DNA from: Ceratotherium simum simum
Lineage: Eukaryota; Chordata; Mammalia; Perissodactyla; Rhinocerotidae
Length of the DNA stretch: 64,000 nt
Direction: 5' to 3'
NCBI RefSeq assembly: GCF_000283155.1
Contig: NW_004454180.1
Coordinates: 21,262,478 to 21,326,477, forward strand
The notes below the pieces were generated by a model, which worked only from the letters and a program-made list of their open reading frames with translations, searched no databases and was not told where the DNA came from. The translations under genes and the position numbers were made by a program. Numbering within the stretch: position 1 is the stretch's first letter; every line of letters starts with the position of its first letter. Below are positions 23,934 to 35,149 of the stretch, piece by piece.

Positions 23934-24235
23934 TTTTTTTTTGTGAGGAAGATCAGCCCTGAGCTAACATCCATGCTAATCCTCCTCTTTTTGCTGAGGA
24001 AGACCGGCTCTGAGCTAACACCTATTGCCAATCCTCCTCCTTTTTTTTTTTTTTTACCCCCCCAAAGCCCCAGTAGATAGTTGTATGTCATAGCTGCACA
24101 TCCTTCTAGTTGCTGTATGTGGGACGCGGCCTTATCATGGCCGGAGAAGCGGTGCGTTGGTGCGCTCCGGGATCCGAACCCGGGCAGCCAGTAGCGGAGC
24201 GCGGGCACTTAACCGCTAAGCCACGGGGCCGGCCC
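23934..24235 (-). mobile_element. ERE SINE, long form, exact 14-bp duplication
   Basis: Full-length ERE on the minus strand with head (GGGCCGGCCC palindromic start), B box GGTTCGGATCC, middle block and two tandem tail units before the A tail. The 14-mer GCATAGTATTTTTT is exact at 23920-23933 and 24236-24249. Many CpGs remain in the head, consistent with recent insertion. Confidence 0.98.
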
Positions 24236-24249
24236 GCATAGTATTTTTT

Positions 24250-24739
24250 GATCAAATTATTCATACACAGGGGACACCACAGAAAATATTTCCTGAGGCA
24301 ACACACACCTTCCAAGCATCTCTGAGAAGATGCTAGATTCTCTGTACTAAGGAAGTCTTCAGGGTAGACAGAGTCCTAATTTTCTTACTGTTTCAAATGA
24401 ATCTCATTTTTCATTATTAGTATCTATGGATGTCCTGGACTTTTTAAGAATTTGTGTAATCTTTTAAAAGAACATTATTATTTTTTTCAGAATCTGAAAA
24501 AAAGTGGCTATGTTTTCTTTTTGTTTTAAATATCTAATCCATATAGAAATTAGAATAATACATTCCATGTATCAGGTGTTCACAAAATGTTATTGATATT
24601 TAATTGTATTAGAAGACAGGGCTTATTTTATAAATAAGCATGAATAATTTTCAAGTTCTGTCATAGTCTGAGAGTTTCTAAAGAAAAATTGGTAGTTTTC
24701 TCTAGTCCCTATGGTATTACCTTCTTGATATAACCACTA
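24250..24739. other. No recognised gene or repeat
   Basis: About 490 bases of AT-rich sequence with nothing that I can support. Confidence 0.5.
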
Positions 24740-25165
24740 TTAAAGAAGCAATGTGCATCTTTTTCATAATATTTTTAAACAAAAGTGTATATGTACTTCA
24801 TAGTTATATATATACATGCTGTATATATATGTACATATTATATTTGCTTTTTCGGTTCTTGAAAGATCTACCACCATCTAATGTATTTATTCTGTTACAT
24901 GGCTTACCAAATCATTTCTCTATGATCAATACACACATTGTGCTCCCTTGTTTTGTTTTATGCTTGCTGTTGTAAACCCAGCTTTATTAAATATCCTTAA
25001 ACTTGCATCATTACATATTGTAACCTAATTTCTAGAGTGAACATATATTACAGGACCAAAAGTTACAGACAGTTCTTATTTTAACAAGTACCATCAAATG
25101 ATTATTTTTAGAAAAGGTACTTATTTATAGTCCAACCAACAGTGTAGAAATTTGTTTTTGCCCAC
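24740..25165 (-). mobile_element. Old L1 ORF2/3' fragment (antisense)
   Basis: The plus strand shows the antisense of the L1M ORF2 3' region in order: GAAAGATCTACCACCATCTA, TTGCTGTTGTAAACCCAGC, TTCTAGAGTGAACATATATT, then CCAACCAACAGTGTAGAAATT, matching 'ttgctattacaaacaatgc', 'ttctaggagtggaattgct' and 'cccaccagcaatgtatgag'. Confidence 0.7.
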
Positions 25166-25372
25166 TCCATCTGAATTCCATTTCTATCACTACTGACTTT
25201 GTGATCTCAAGCAAATATCTTAACCTCTCTGTGCTTCAGTGTCCTCGTGTCTAAATTTAGAATAATTATGGAACCTACTGCATAAGATTCCTGTAATGAT
25301 TAAATGACATGATACAAGAAAAGTGCATAGAAACTGCTTGGCACATTAGTAAATGTTAGGTAGCCCTTCTAT
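25166..25372 (+). mobile_element. MIR SINE
   Basis: Clear MIR: CTGACTTTGTGATCTCAAGC, TTAACCTCTCTGTGCTTCAG, the core at ATGATTAAATGACATGATAC, GCTTGGCACATTAGTAAATG at the end. It is diverged but continuous. Confidence 0.9.
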
Positions 25373-26119
25373 AGACCTAACGTGGACGTCGTAAATTTCT
25401 AGCTATGCCTCTGCCTACTCTACTTTTATGCCCATTTGATAATATTTTTAAACACTTGAGAATTCACATGGGAATAACAAAGATTATTTTAAATATAGAG
25501 ATATTATCATTTATATTTCTTCCATTGTATACTATTTAGAATAAAAATTTGCAATTTAATTTCCTTAAATACTATGTTTTCATAGTTAAAGTATGATTTT
25601 TCTAATTAGTTTGGAATTATTTTTTTATCTAGCAGTGGGTGAATAATAACATTTTTTTTCTGGAGTTTTTTCTCTGGCAGTTATAAAAGACATGTTTGAT
25701 TTATGGCAAAATGTTAATTTTATTCATATGTCTTCCAGATTGTCCAACTATGTATTCTAGGAGAGAAAATGTCATGCTTACTCAAGCACTGTTTTTTCCA
25801 AATAGGATCTATTTAACTATTGAGCTGTAAGTGAAGCAGCTAAAGTACAATGAAATGTTTATTCTCTTGTTTGGCTCATAGTAAAAATATGCAGTATTGC
25901 CACTCTGGCATCTTTCCCTGTAGGGTGCTCAATTCTCTGGAAATTAGCTTTTTTGTTTTAATGTTTTGTGGCTATGTTACATCCATGCCCTACTTCTGTA
26001 TTTCTATTAAAATGAATATGATTGTCTTACAGTAAAAATGACATTCTCGGGTGATAACCAGAAAAGGCAAATCCCATGGAGACAGAGAACAAAAGAATCT
26101 TAGTGGAAAAAGTCACCTT
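25373..26119. other. No recognised gene or repeat
   Basis: About 750 bases of AT-rich sequence. One 61-residue frame (25850-26035) is not recognisable. Confidence 0.5.
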
Positions 26120-26290
26120 AGAGAGTACTCTGCCAATAAAAGCAATTTTTTTTCATATGAGAAAAGACACCAAGGGTAGTTAAGGTGTTTGCATAAGTAT
26201 GCACAGCTAGTTAAAGACAGATTTGGAATGAGAATGTAGATCTCCCCAATTTAATGTCTATTCTACAGTATTGAGACCTTTTTCTACTTA
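26120..26290 (-). mobile_element. MIR SINE fragment
   Basis: The segment with CATATGAGAAAAGACACC, GCACAGCTAGTTAAAGACAG and TTTGGAATGAGAATGTAGAT fits antisense MIR, where 'gaggaaactgaggc', 'cacacagctagtaagtg' and 'gggatttgaaccc' follow in this order. Confidence 0.65.
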
Positions 26291-28129
26291 AAATATAAAT
26301 CCCAAATGTCACTAAAAATATATGTGTGAAGACACCACCTTAAGAATTTGAATATTTCCCTTGAATAAGTAAAATAATATCACCTCATTTTCTAAAAAAC
26401 AATATGACCTGAAGAATATTTGACTCTTTGATTAGAACTTGACACTTTTGGCTACATGAGTGGAGGTGCTTGTCAAAAAGAGTGTTCCTAATGGGCTCTT
26501 TTATAATCATTTTATTTTCCTCCAGAGGAATGACACCAAGTAAATAGTTATTTGATATTTAAAATGCTGGTACTTAGCTTATGTGATTTCTTTTCTCACT
26601 TTAATATTAGGTATAGATTCATGTAGGGCTAAGGTGATGACTCCTTTTTAAAGCTATAGGAGGCTTCAGTATTTGGAAATGTTTTGTTCGGGAATCTGCC
26701 CACAAAAATCATCCCAGAGGACTCTGTCTTTATTCATAACACCAAGTTCTCAAAACAGTTACAATGCAATTTTACTCCCTACTAGTTCACCTGAAACATT
26801 CGATCGTTGATGTCATTTCTTCTTTGAAATCTTCCAAAGTACATTTTGGACTTATCGACTGACTTAAAATATTCACAGTTTACATTGTCCCTCTATGACT
26901 ATTATGGAAGGGGTGTTTAAAACAAAAACATTTCAGAGGTCCTTGATAAAATTTTCTTCCCTACGTTTGAATATTTCATAAAGATATGATGGCTCAGTGT
27001 ACACAACTTCTAGCTAACTGTTTATTGCATGCTTCTTGAAGACAAAGACATATTTCAGAGATTTTTTTTTTTTTTAATCCTTAGAGCACTTTAAACAATT
27101 TCCTGGCATTTGGTAATATCTTAGTAAATAATGCTATTGAAAGCATGACAGAATTAAAGTTTATTATTGATAGACCATTAGTGCTGTATTATGAAGGAGA
27201 GAGGGAGGGAGAAGGAGATGGCGGGGGGAAGGGGAGGGAGGAGGTTGAAGAAGAAAATCATTTGCTAAAATCTAATATTTTGGTCATCTGCTTCATTTTT
27301 TTTTTTGCTCTTAAAGGTATATTTCTAAGGTAGATTAACACTTCTATTTGTTTTCAGAATATGAAGTTCACTATAGAAACATTTAGGTTAGTAAGTGTCA
27401 CATACGTGTGTCCTCTTTAGCAGAAAAATTTAAGATTTAAGCAGAAGTATTTAGGTATATATGTTATTGATTATTATTCCTCAAAAATAAATTTCCTAAC
27501 CTTGACAAGGGATCTCTGTATTTTTATAAGAACGAAAAAACTTAAATTCTCTTAGACATAATTAAAATCACACTTCAATTTATACACAGATGAGCTGACA
27601 AGGGAGCTGTACTAGTGACTTTAATCAGGAAAGGTCTATATTAATTCTAAGGACCCGTGTAACTTGCACTAGACCATGAATCCTTGAAAAAGCACATGAT
27701 TTCGTTTTACCTTAACTTAATTGAGTATAAAATTAAAAGGTAAAAACTGATTACAAATGTTCAACTTTTTCTTTTTAAACAGAGGAAACATCAAAGTTGG
27801 TTTTACTCATGACACCACCATATGAAAGACAATTGGAGAAGAGATGACTAGAGGGTAAGGGAGTTCTAGAGACACATCAGCTGCTTCTCTTTTTAGCTTT
27901 TCCTTCCCAGAGATGATTGGTATTTAATCTGGTGATGGAGGTTTACCAGATCTCACGTTTCAGTGGTAGGTTACTGTGCCTCAAGGTCTTATATGCATAG
28001 GTCGTTTTTTCCAGCTATCTCTAAATCTCTCTTTTAAATTACCAGGCTACGTGAAATCTGATGACTGAATCCCAATACTGAAAAGTTTATGACACTATTT
28101 TGAAAAATTTGCTATTCCAAAAATGTGTA
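26291..28129. other. No recognised gene or repeat
   Basis: About 1.8 kb of AT-rich sequence with a GGGA-rich purine tract at 27196-27256 and a T run at 27061-27074. The acidic/glycine frame across the purine tract is a composition artefact. Confidence 0.5.
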
Positions 28130-28265
28130 GTTCTATTCAAGTTCCTTAACTTCTTTCTATTTTAGTTACTTCATTCACAAAATGAAGATAATAGAATTTT
28201 CTTCGTTAATCCTATCAGGTTTCCTTGAGGCTGAAGCAAAGTACATACTTGGTAATCTGTCACTT
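28130..28265 (+). mobile_element. MIR fragment, tentative
   Basis: CAAGTTCCTTAACTTCTTTC, then TTCATTCACAAAATGAAGAT, fits the MIR middle ('caagttacttaacctctc', 'catctgtaaaatggggat'). The remainder is diverged. Confidence 0.55.
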
Positions 28266-28339
28266 TTTTTGTTTTTTGTTTCCTATTCAATAATATCTCA
28301 CTGGTGAAAAAATAGAAAATATTCAGTTATAGCATTTGA

Positions 28340-28690
28340 CGTTTTGGTTAAGAGCTCAGGCATTAGGGCCGGCCCGTGTCTTAGCGGTTAAGTGCCCACG
28401 CTCCGCTGCTGGCCGCCCAGGTTCAGATCCCGGGCTCCCACCGATGCACCGCTTCTCCGGCCATGCTGAGGCTGCATCCCACATACAGCAACTAGAAGGA
28501 TGTGCAACTATGACAAACAACTATCTACTGGGGCTTTGGTGGAAAAATAAATAAATAGAAGTATGAAAGAAAAAAAAAAAAGAGCTCAGGCATTAGAATC
28601 AGATGATCTGAGCTAGAATTCTGGGTCCATTACCAGGTCCAAACTTCTATTTCCTCATTTGTAAAATTATGATGTACTGTTTCTCTCAGC
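28340..28690 (+). mobile_element. MIR SINE split by an ERE
   Basis: The left part ends in AAGAGCTCAGGCATTAG. After the ERE and its duplication the MIR continues with AATCAGATGATCTGAGC, an 'aattctgggtc' B-box region and CTATTTCCTCATTTGTAAAA. Removing the ERE and one duplication rejoins an ordinary MIR. Confidence 0.85.
28367..28579 (+). mobile_element. ERE SINE, short (ERE1-like), exact 17-bp duplication
   Basis: Head GGGCCGGCCCGTGTCTTAGC, B-box region GGTTCAGATCC, block CAACTAGAAGGATGTGCAAC and end GGGGCTTTGGTGGAAAAATA followed by an A tail. It lacks the tandem tail units of the long form. The 17-mer AAGAGCTCAGGCATTAG is exact at 28350-28366 and 28580-28596. Confidence 0.98.
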
Positions 28691-29394
28691 ATTTGTATCA
28701 CTCTTAAAGTGTTAGGAATTTAATGCTAACAATTTTCATATTATTCATAGTGTTGAAATTCAAAGACGAAATATTTAATATACTGTACTTACCATATGAC
28801 TGAATATGTCTCGACAACTTGCTAAAGCTCTGTGCTCCCTCTGACATAAAACAAGTTACCTCATCATCCTTCTCTCTGACACTTCTTTCTATTGTCTACT
28901 TTTTCTGCACTGATCTAATGAAGAAAAGTTATTTAAAATTACAAAACAAAAGGCTCTGAACTCGAGTGAGTTCCTACTATTATAAGTACTTCTTTGTCTT
29001 ATTTCACTTAACAGATGTTTGACTGGATTAACTGTCATCTCCTGCCAGAGGTAGTAAAACAGATTATATAAATGTATCTTAAAAAGAATGACCATTTTTT
29101 TTTAGTAGTCTCCACTGAGGCCGTAAAAAGAATAAATCCATTTACAAGAGATTGTTGGCCTCCTTGAAGGTAAGCTAATAGTCCTAATAGTTTTGTCTAC
29201 CTAGTTTGCTCCAGCCACACCGTCTTCCTCCTTTTGTTGACAGTTGAAGAATCCGTGGTAATCAACTAGAGAACTGAGAGACACGAAAGACTGGAACTAC
29301 CACCTCCTCCCCCAATTTCTAAGAAGTGGAAAACTCTCACAAGAAAATGAAGTGATTTAAGGTGAATCATCGATTTTTGCCATTCTTTCTGTTA
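28691..29394. other. No recognised gene or repeat
   Basis: About 700 bases with no feature that I can support. Confidence 0.5.
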
Positions 29395-29851
29395 CCTTTT
29401 GCATAGCAATGCCAAGGTAGCTAGTATCAAGCACTCATTCTTATACTCAATGATCTGTAAGTCAGCCGAGAGGGCTTTGCTTAATGTTGTATGTCTTTGG
29501 GTCAACTGGCACAGCTCTACTTCAGGGTCCAGAGCTGTGGGTTGGCTGGAGCAACTCCACCACATGTTATCATTCTGGGACCCAGGCTAACAGAGTAGCT
29601 ATTTCACAAACCATGTTCTCATACTGGTAGCAGAGTCACAAGTGGGGCAGCCCAACTGCCCAAGTATATTTCAAGTCTCGTTTGCCTCATGTCTGCCAAT
29701 ATCCCACTGACCAAAGCAAGACACATGGGCAACACCAAAGTCCAGCAGTGGGAAAGAACATTCTGTCCCATGTAAGTCTATGGCAAGGGTGTGGATATAT
29801 TATACAACTAACAAGAAGTAAAGACTGGTATCAATAATTCCATCTACCACA
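29395..29851 (-). mobile_element. MLT1-type MaLR LTR
   Basis: Plus strand shows the antisense pattern of MLT1 LTRs: a CTGGGACCCAGGCTAAC region, then CAATATCCCACTGACC, CAAAGCAAGACACATGGGC, a CATGTAAGTCTATGGCAAGG segment and the antisense 5' end AATTCCATCTACCACA at 29836-29851. The subfamily is not assigned. Confidence 0.7.
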
Positions 29852-31059
29852 CGTGTTTACCCTCTATTTCATCCTGTCTTTAGGTTATTTATTACTATCT
29901 GTATTAATTAAGTTTAAGTATTGTATTCCTTATTCAGATAGGGCTGCACTTTAGTTTTCCAAAATTCTTAGCTAATAAGTCATTCTTGATAGCACTTTCA
30001 AATCATGGAGTGTGCAATCTCTTGAAGTAACAATCTTCTGGGTTTGGACTATTTGGATGGAAGTCCTGGATAATGTACTGTACATTTCTTGGCATTCTTC
30101 AACCTAGCATACTAAATGGAACTTGACCCTTTAAATAAGTTAGGGTCATTAATATAAATATCAACTCCTGTTCTGTGCTAATTACCTTTTTCATAACTAA
30201 GCCTGTGCATTTTGAGTAAGTTGCTTATTTTTGCATATTTTTTTCTACTTTATTTGGCCATTTGAAGTCATTTATAATGCAGCATATAATATTGGGGTAA
30301 ATTATGACAATTCATTCAATAGTTATACATTTGAAAACCAAATACCTTAACCAAATGTAATTTTATTTGTGATAAGAATAAGTAGTCTCTGAATGAAGGT
30401 CAATGAATGCACATATCATTAAATAACATAAGTTTTAGAGTGTAGACTTAGTAATTCATAATTCCATTTTTAAGAATCAATTTTAAATTCTTCCTGAATG
30501 CATTCCAAATAGGGAAGAAATTGATCTATTATTCTTTTTCTTTTGCCTAATATGCAGTAGTGTCCCTTGATATTAAATTGTATACTGGTATGATCATCTG
30601 GTTGCTATCAATGCATGAAAAGTAGCTTAAAAGTGATGAGTTATAATGATATTCATAATTCTCAAATCTTTTGTCTTATAGCCTCTTTGATGTGAGACAG
30701 GGTACTAGATAATCCATGTTTAATTTTACATTTTTTTTCTTTGTAACATAAAACCTATTTATTGTTACTGAAGAAACTATTTCTGTGTAGGCTGCAGAAT
30801 ATGTTTCATTTTTAAATTCACAGCAGGCATCTCATGGAACATCTAGGGAAAAACTAAATAAGCACCTTCATTTCAACACATCCATTGTTTAATGAGTGAG
30901 GATATTTTTCATATATTGATTTGCAGCTATTTTCAGTATAAATTAATCTGCTGATGCATTTGCCATAATGATGAGACGAGCAAGCATTTGATTCACATTT
31001 AGGTTACACTTTTCATGGTTCTTTGAGGCCAAAGCATAGGCACTGCCAAGCTATTAAAA
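29852..31059. other. No recognised gene or repeat
   Basis: About 1.2 kb of AT-rich unique-looking sequence. The part at 30880-31000, with TTAATCTGCTGATGCATTTG, looks low in decay and could belong to a conserved noncoding element. Confidence 0.5.
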
Positions 31060-31320
31060 TTATGATGGTAATGATTATGACGCTGCTGCTACTGATAATA
31101 ATAATTACAATTACTATTTACTGTATTTGCAAAATATTTTACATTCCTTATGGCATTTATTTCTTATATCAAGACCATGAGTTAGGTATTAGTATTTATA
31201 TCCTGGCTTTTTAGATAAGAAATCTGAAGATCAAAATATATTGTTAACTTGCCCAGGTCACACAACAAATGGTGAAGCTGTGGTCTAAAGCAGGATACGT
31301 CCGATTTCACAGAGCATGTC
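31060..31320 (-). mobile_element. MIR SINE
   Basis: Antisense MIR in order: an AAAATATTTTACATTCCTTATG segment, GTTAGGTATTAGTATTTATA, TTTTTAGATAAGAAATCTGA, ACTTGCCCAGGTCACACAAC and GTCTAAAGCAGG. Confidence 0.82.
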
Positions 31321-33309
31321 CTTAACAGAGCATAGGATACTGCCTCCTGAAGCCTTTGTTTTTCCTGTGAGACAACAAAAGTAACTATGACTCAATTCCT
31401 TGTAATGGTTTGTATCATTATTAAGGATATCTTCTGAATCATTTTTAATAAGGCTTAGGTTAAAAATATGATTCTATTTTATGGTTATGCAGTATCATAT
31501 TTACAGTGTAATTGGGTTGATGTTTTTTATCTATTTTTAATTTAAAAAAATAAAATATGGCCTTTATAAAAAGGGAATATTATGAAAACAAACGAAGTGT
31601 ATGTGCATATTTAGGTAACACTTACTAGTGTGTATGTGGTCACTCACTCACCTGTGAATGAGAGTCAATCAATCTGGACCACTTTTATACACCGCATATC
31701 TGTGTGACCACTGTGGGGTGGGAATGCTAACATTTAAATTCTACCAGGAGCTAAATGGAATATTCATAAAGTTTCATACAATTTTCTATGTTCTAGGTAT
31801 TGTGCAATTCCCATCAGTTTTTCGTGCTCTATTTTTGATATTTTGTGTACAGATTTTAAATATTTTTTCTACAAAAACTGTTTTAGATCAGTCCTAACTT
31901 CATAGAAGAGTTCAACCACTTTTGTAGTATTTTATCAGTGTGGGAAAAGAAACATGAGAATACATCATGCTATCACAAAAACTTAATGTCAACTGAAGAG
32001 AATTCATCTTTTCTTCAACATGAAAACTGAAGTTTTTAAACCAATTCTAATAGTTTTTCTGGAAAAAGGCAACCTATCTTTGTTGAAACAAATTGTGACT
32101 CTGCATCCCTATTAATTTCTTAAAACACTTTATTTTTACTTTGAAAGCGTTTTCACAAGAAAGAGAAAATTTTCATGCTTTTCTTAATTTTAAGAGCATC
32201 TGCATAGTCATTTTGTAAAAGCTGGGTTACTTAGAGCCCAGTCAGTGATCATTTAAAGAGTTTATTAGCCCTAAGGTCATTGGATAAAATGACTCTCTAA
32301 TGATTATTTTGGTTTACAACCCAGTTATACACAATTTTCTAACATTCTGAGCAATGTACATTTCCCTTATAATTTCACTGTGTTCTCAAATTTTTACTCA
32401 ATACAAAAATTTCAGTATTATGAGAAAGCTCTTAGTCCTTCTTAGCAACACACTTTAAACAGAAATTGAACTTTATGTTGTCAAGATATAGAATTAGTGT
32501 ATAAATCTTGGCTAACGTTTTCTTCACTGACTCACAGAATGTAAATTGTAGGTCCAGGCATATCTTCCTAAAGAACCCGGCTCATCAGCTTTGCGCTCTC
32601 TCCAGTTGTTATCACTGACAATTGCTAAAAGAAGCTTGTACCTCTCCCTTAACTCTAATTTATAACAAATGCTCAATTAAGTAACACAGGATTTATGATT
32701 TTCTGTTTCCACATATTTTAGGAAATCTTTTGTCAAATATCCAACATGAGGCATGTGAAGAAACTATCTGAGTCATTTTATTCTGGGTCAATTGGGTTGA
32801 ACTAAAACACATTTAACTATATGACATCATCCAGATTATTCTGAAAAATAAGAGATTTTTCAAATTCCATCTATTTTATCCTTAACCTTTATTAACAATA
32901 AATTTTATCACTTTTGTTACACAGTCTGTTGATGATGTTATAATTTAATTTTGAAATTACCAATTGATTAAGGAGGCATTTGCCTCAGAGTATTTTTCTG
33001 TTTGTCTGATTAAATAAACTGTTAGTTACAATTATTTTGGCATTAATCAATAATAATGAAAATGAAAGTTAATTGCAGTTATTTGCACTTTAAATCACCC
33101 TGCCAATGCTAATCATAACATGAGAACTATATCTGTAATAACATTTCTTTTAAATAAATACAGCAGAGAATCAGCTATCAGCAATTTTCCTAGGGATGTT
33201 GTTTCATAGTGATCATGTGATCATCTCATCATAATGCATTATGTTGCTCATCAATTAATATGGTAGTTTTGCAATTTACAAATAGATCTCATGTATTTTT
33301 ATATTATTT
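31321..33309. other. Repeat-free stretch with many TAAT motifs
   Basis: About 2 kb in which I recognise no repeat. From 32160 on it is rich in homeodomain-type cores: TAATGATTA at 32298-32306, CATTAATCAA at 33041-33050, GTTAATTGCAG at 33068-33078 and GCTAATCATAAC at 33108-33119. A perfect 14-bp palindrome CATAATGCATTATG sits at 33230-33243. This look is common in conserved noncoding enhancers, but conservation cannot be seen from one sequence. AT-rich DNA also yields TAAT motifs by chance. Confidence 0.4.
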
Positions 33310-33440
33310 GACCTGCGCATCAACTGTGTGGGATTGAATGGGTAGTCATCACTTATTTTCTACAGTTGAGAAACTGAGCCTCCGAGAGGCTGAGTGGCTT
33401 GGATCTGAGGACGTGGAAATAAGAGGTAGAACCAAAAAGA
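33310..33440 (-). mobile_element. MIR SINE fragment
   Basis: TCTACAGTTGAGAAACTGAG, CCTCCGAGAGGCTGAGTGGC and AAATAAGAGGTAGAACC match antisense MIR ('tttacagatgaggaaactgag', 'cagagaggttaagtga'). Confidence 0.75.
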
Positions 33441-33454
33441 CAGCCTGAGCCACC

Positions 33455-34375
33455 TTAAATGGGAGAAAATATCTGCAGCCATATATCTGATAAGAGGTTA
33501 ATATTCAGAATATATAAAGAACTACAACTCAGTGACAAAAAATATCTTATATAAAAATGTGCAAAGGGCCTGAATAGACATTTCTCCAAAGAAGACGTAC
33601 AGATGGCCAGAAGCATATGAAAAGATGCATCAACATCAGCAATCATCAGGGAATGCAAATCAAAACCACAGTAAGATATCACCTCACACCTGTGAGGATG
33701 GTCACTACCAGAAAATAACAAGTGTTGTTAAGGATGCAGAGAAATTGGAACCTTATGCACTGTTGGTGGGAATATAAAATGGTACGGTCATTATGGAAAA
33801 CAGTATGGAAAGTCCTTAAAAAATTAAAAATAGAATTAACATGTGATCAAGCAATCCCAATTCTGGGTATATATATTCAAAATAATTGAAAAGAAAATAT
33901 CAAAGAAATATTTGCACGATGCTCATTGCAGCATTATTCACAGTAGACAAGAAGTGAAAGCAACCCTAAGGTCAATCAACAGATGAATGGATAAAGAAAA
34001 TGTGGTATATACATATAATGAATGTATTATCCAGCCATACAAAAGAAGGAAATCCTAATCATATGCTACAACAGGAATGAACTTAGAGGACTTTATGCTA
34101 AGAGAAATAAGCCAGGCGTGAAAAAAACAATTCTCCGTGATTACATTTATATGAGGTAGCTAAACTAGCCAAACTCCTAGAAACTGAAACTAGAATGGTG
34201 GCTGTCAATGGCAGGAGGGAGGGTGAAGAGAAATTGTTGTTCAATGGGTACAGTTTCAGTTTTACAAGATTAAAAAGTTCTAGAAACAATGTGCGTATGG
34301 TTAATACTACTGTACTTTACATTTAAAATTAAGATGATAAACTTATGTGTTTTTGACCACAATAAAAAAAGCAAT
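33455..34375 (+). mobile_element. L1 LINE, 3' end (ORF2 tail and 3' UTR)
   Basis: A well preserved, non-coding L1M-type copy. It starts with GGGAGAAAATATCTGCAGCC, then TATCTGATAAGAGGTTAATA, ACATTTCTCCAAAGAAGACG, GGCCAGAAGCATATGAAAAG, TGCACTGTTGGTGGGAATAT, GAATGGATAAAGAAAATGTG and ends in the 3' UTR with GTACTTTACATTTAAAATTA and an ACCACAATAAAAAAAG terminus. Stops break ORF2 throughout. An A-rich (GAAA)n stretch follows. Confidence 0.96.
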
Positions 34376-34409
34376 TGAATACATAAGTATTAAAAAGGAA
34401 GAAACAACT

Positions 34410-34435
34410 AAAAAAAAAAAAAAGAAAGAAAGAAA
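34410..34435. repeat. A-rich/(GAAA)n tract
   Basis: An A run of 14 followed by three GAAA units. It may be the tail of the L1 just upstream. Confidence 0.85.
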
Positions 34436-34469
34436 TCAGAGAGTGAGGAAGTGATTTGGGAGCAACCAG

Positions 34470-35010
34470 AACCCCAAATCTGCCTACAAGCAAAGTCAGG
34501 CAAAAATTCAGGTTCAGTGAATATTGCTAATAACAATAGCAACATTTCCCAACTACTAGATCCTATTATCCCTTCTTGGAATAATACCATCAAGGTGCCA
34601 ACATATAATTATGTACTCATCAGTCATACTCTCCAAAAATAAAAATGAAATAAAGATACTATCAAAAAGCAGACTAACAAACAAACAAAAAGAAACCTGT
34701 GAGATCATCGAAAGCAGGCCAACACTGAGGGAAATACTAACAGCTGTCCTTTGGGATGAAGAAAAATTATTTCAGGCTATCTGGAGTCTTAGTAAGAAAT
34801 AAAGAAAAATAAGGCAAATATGTGGGTAAATATAAATTCATATTTAAACCATAATATAACAATAATTCTTATGATTGACTCTTTGAAACAACATCTGTGA
34901 ATATTGACTATAAAACTAAGACTAAATAATGTTATTAATATTGACTATTTACAGTAATTATGTTATGAATATTAACTGTATAGAACAGCAATAATAATTA
35001 TATTTTTAAA
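34470..35010 (+). mobile_element. L1-related fragment (5' region type)
   Basis: CTCCAAAAATAAAAATGAAA, TAAAGATACTATC, then ACAAACAAACAAAAAG and CAACACTGAGGGAAATACTA with CAGCTGTCCTTTGGG recall the L1M 5' region motif 'aaaaatgaaggagaaataaag ... acaaacaaaa ... ctaaaagaaat ... gttcttcagg'. Diverged, so the L1 assignment is moderate. Confidence 0.5.
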
Positions 35011-35149
35011 AATACTACATAGGTCAGGAAGTGGGTAAAGGGATTTCGGTGTTCAAAGGTCCATGAATTGTATGGGAAGTGCTAAAGGTACTAATTAATA
35101 TTAAAAAATAAAAAGTAAAGGATTCATCACAAAGTTTTATAGGATAGGC

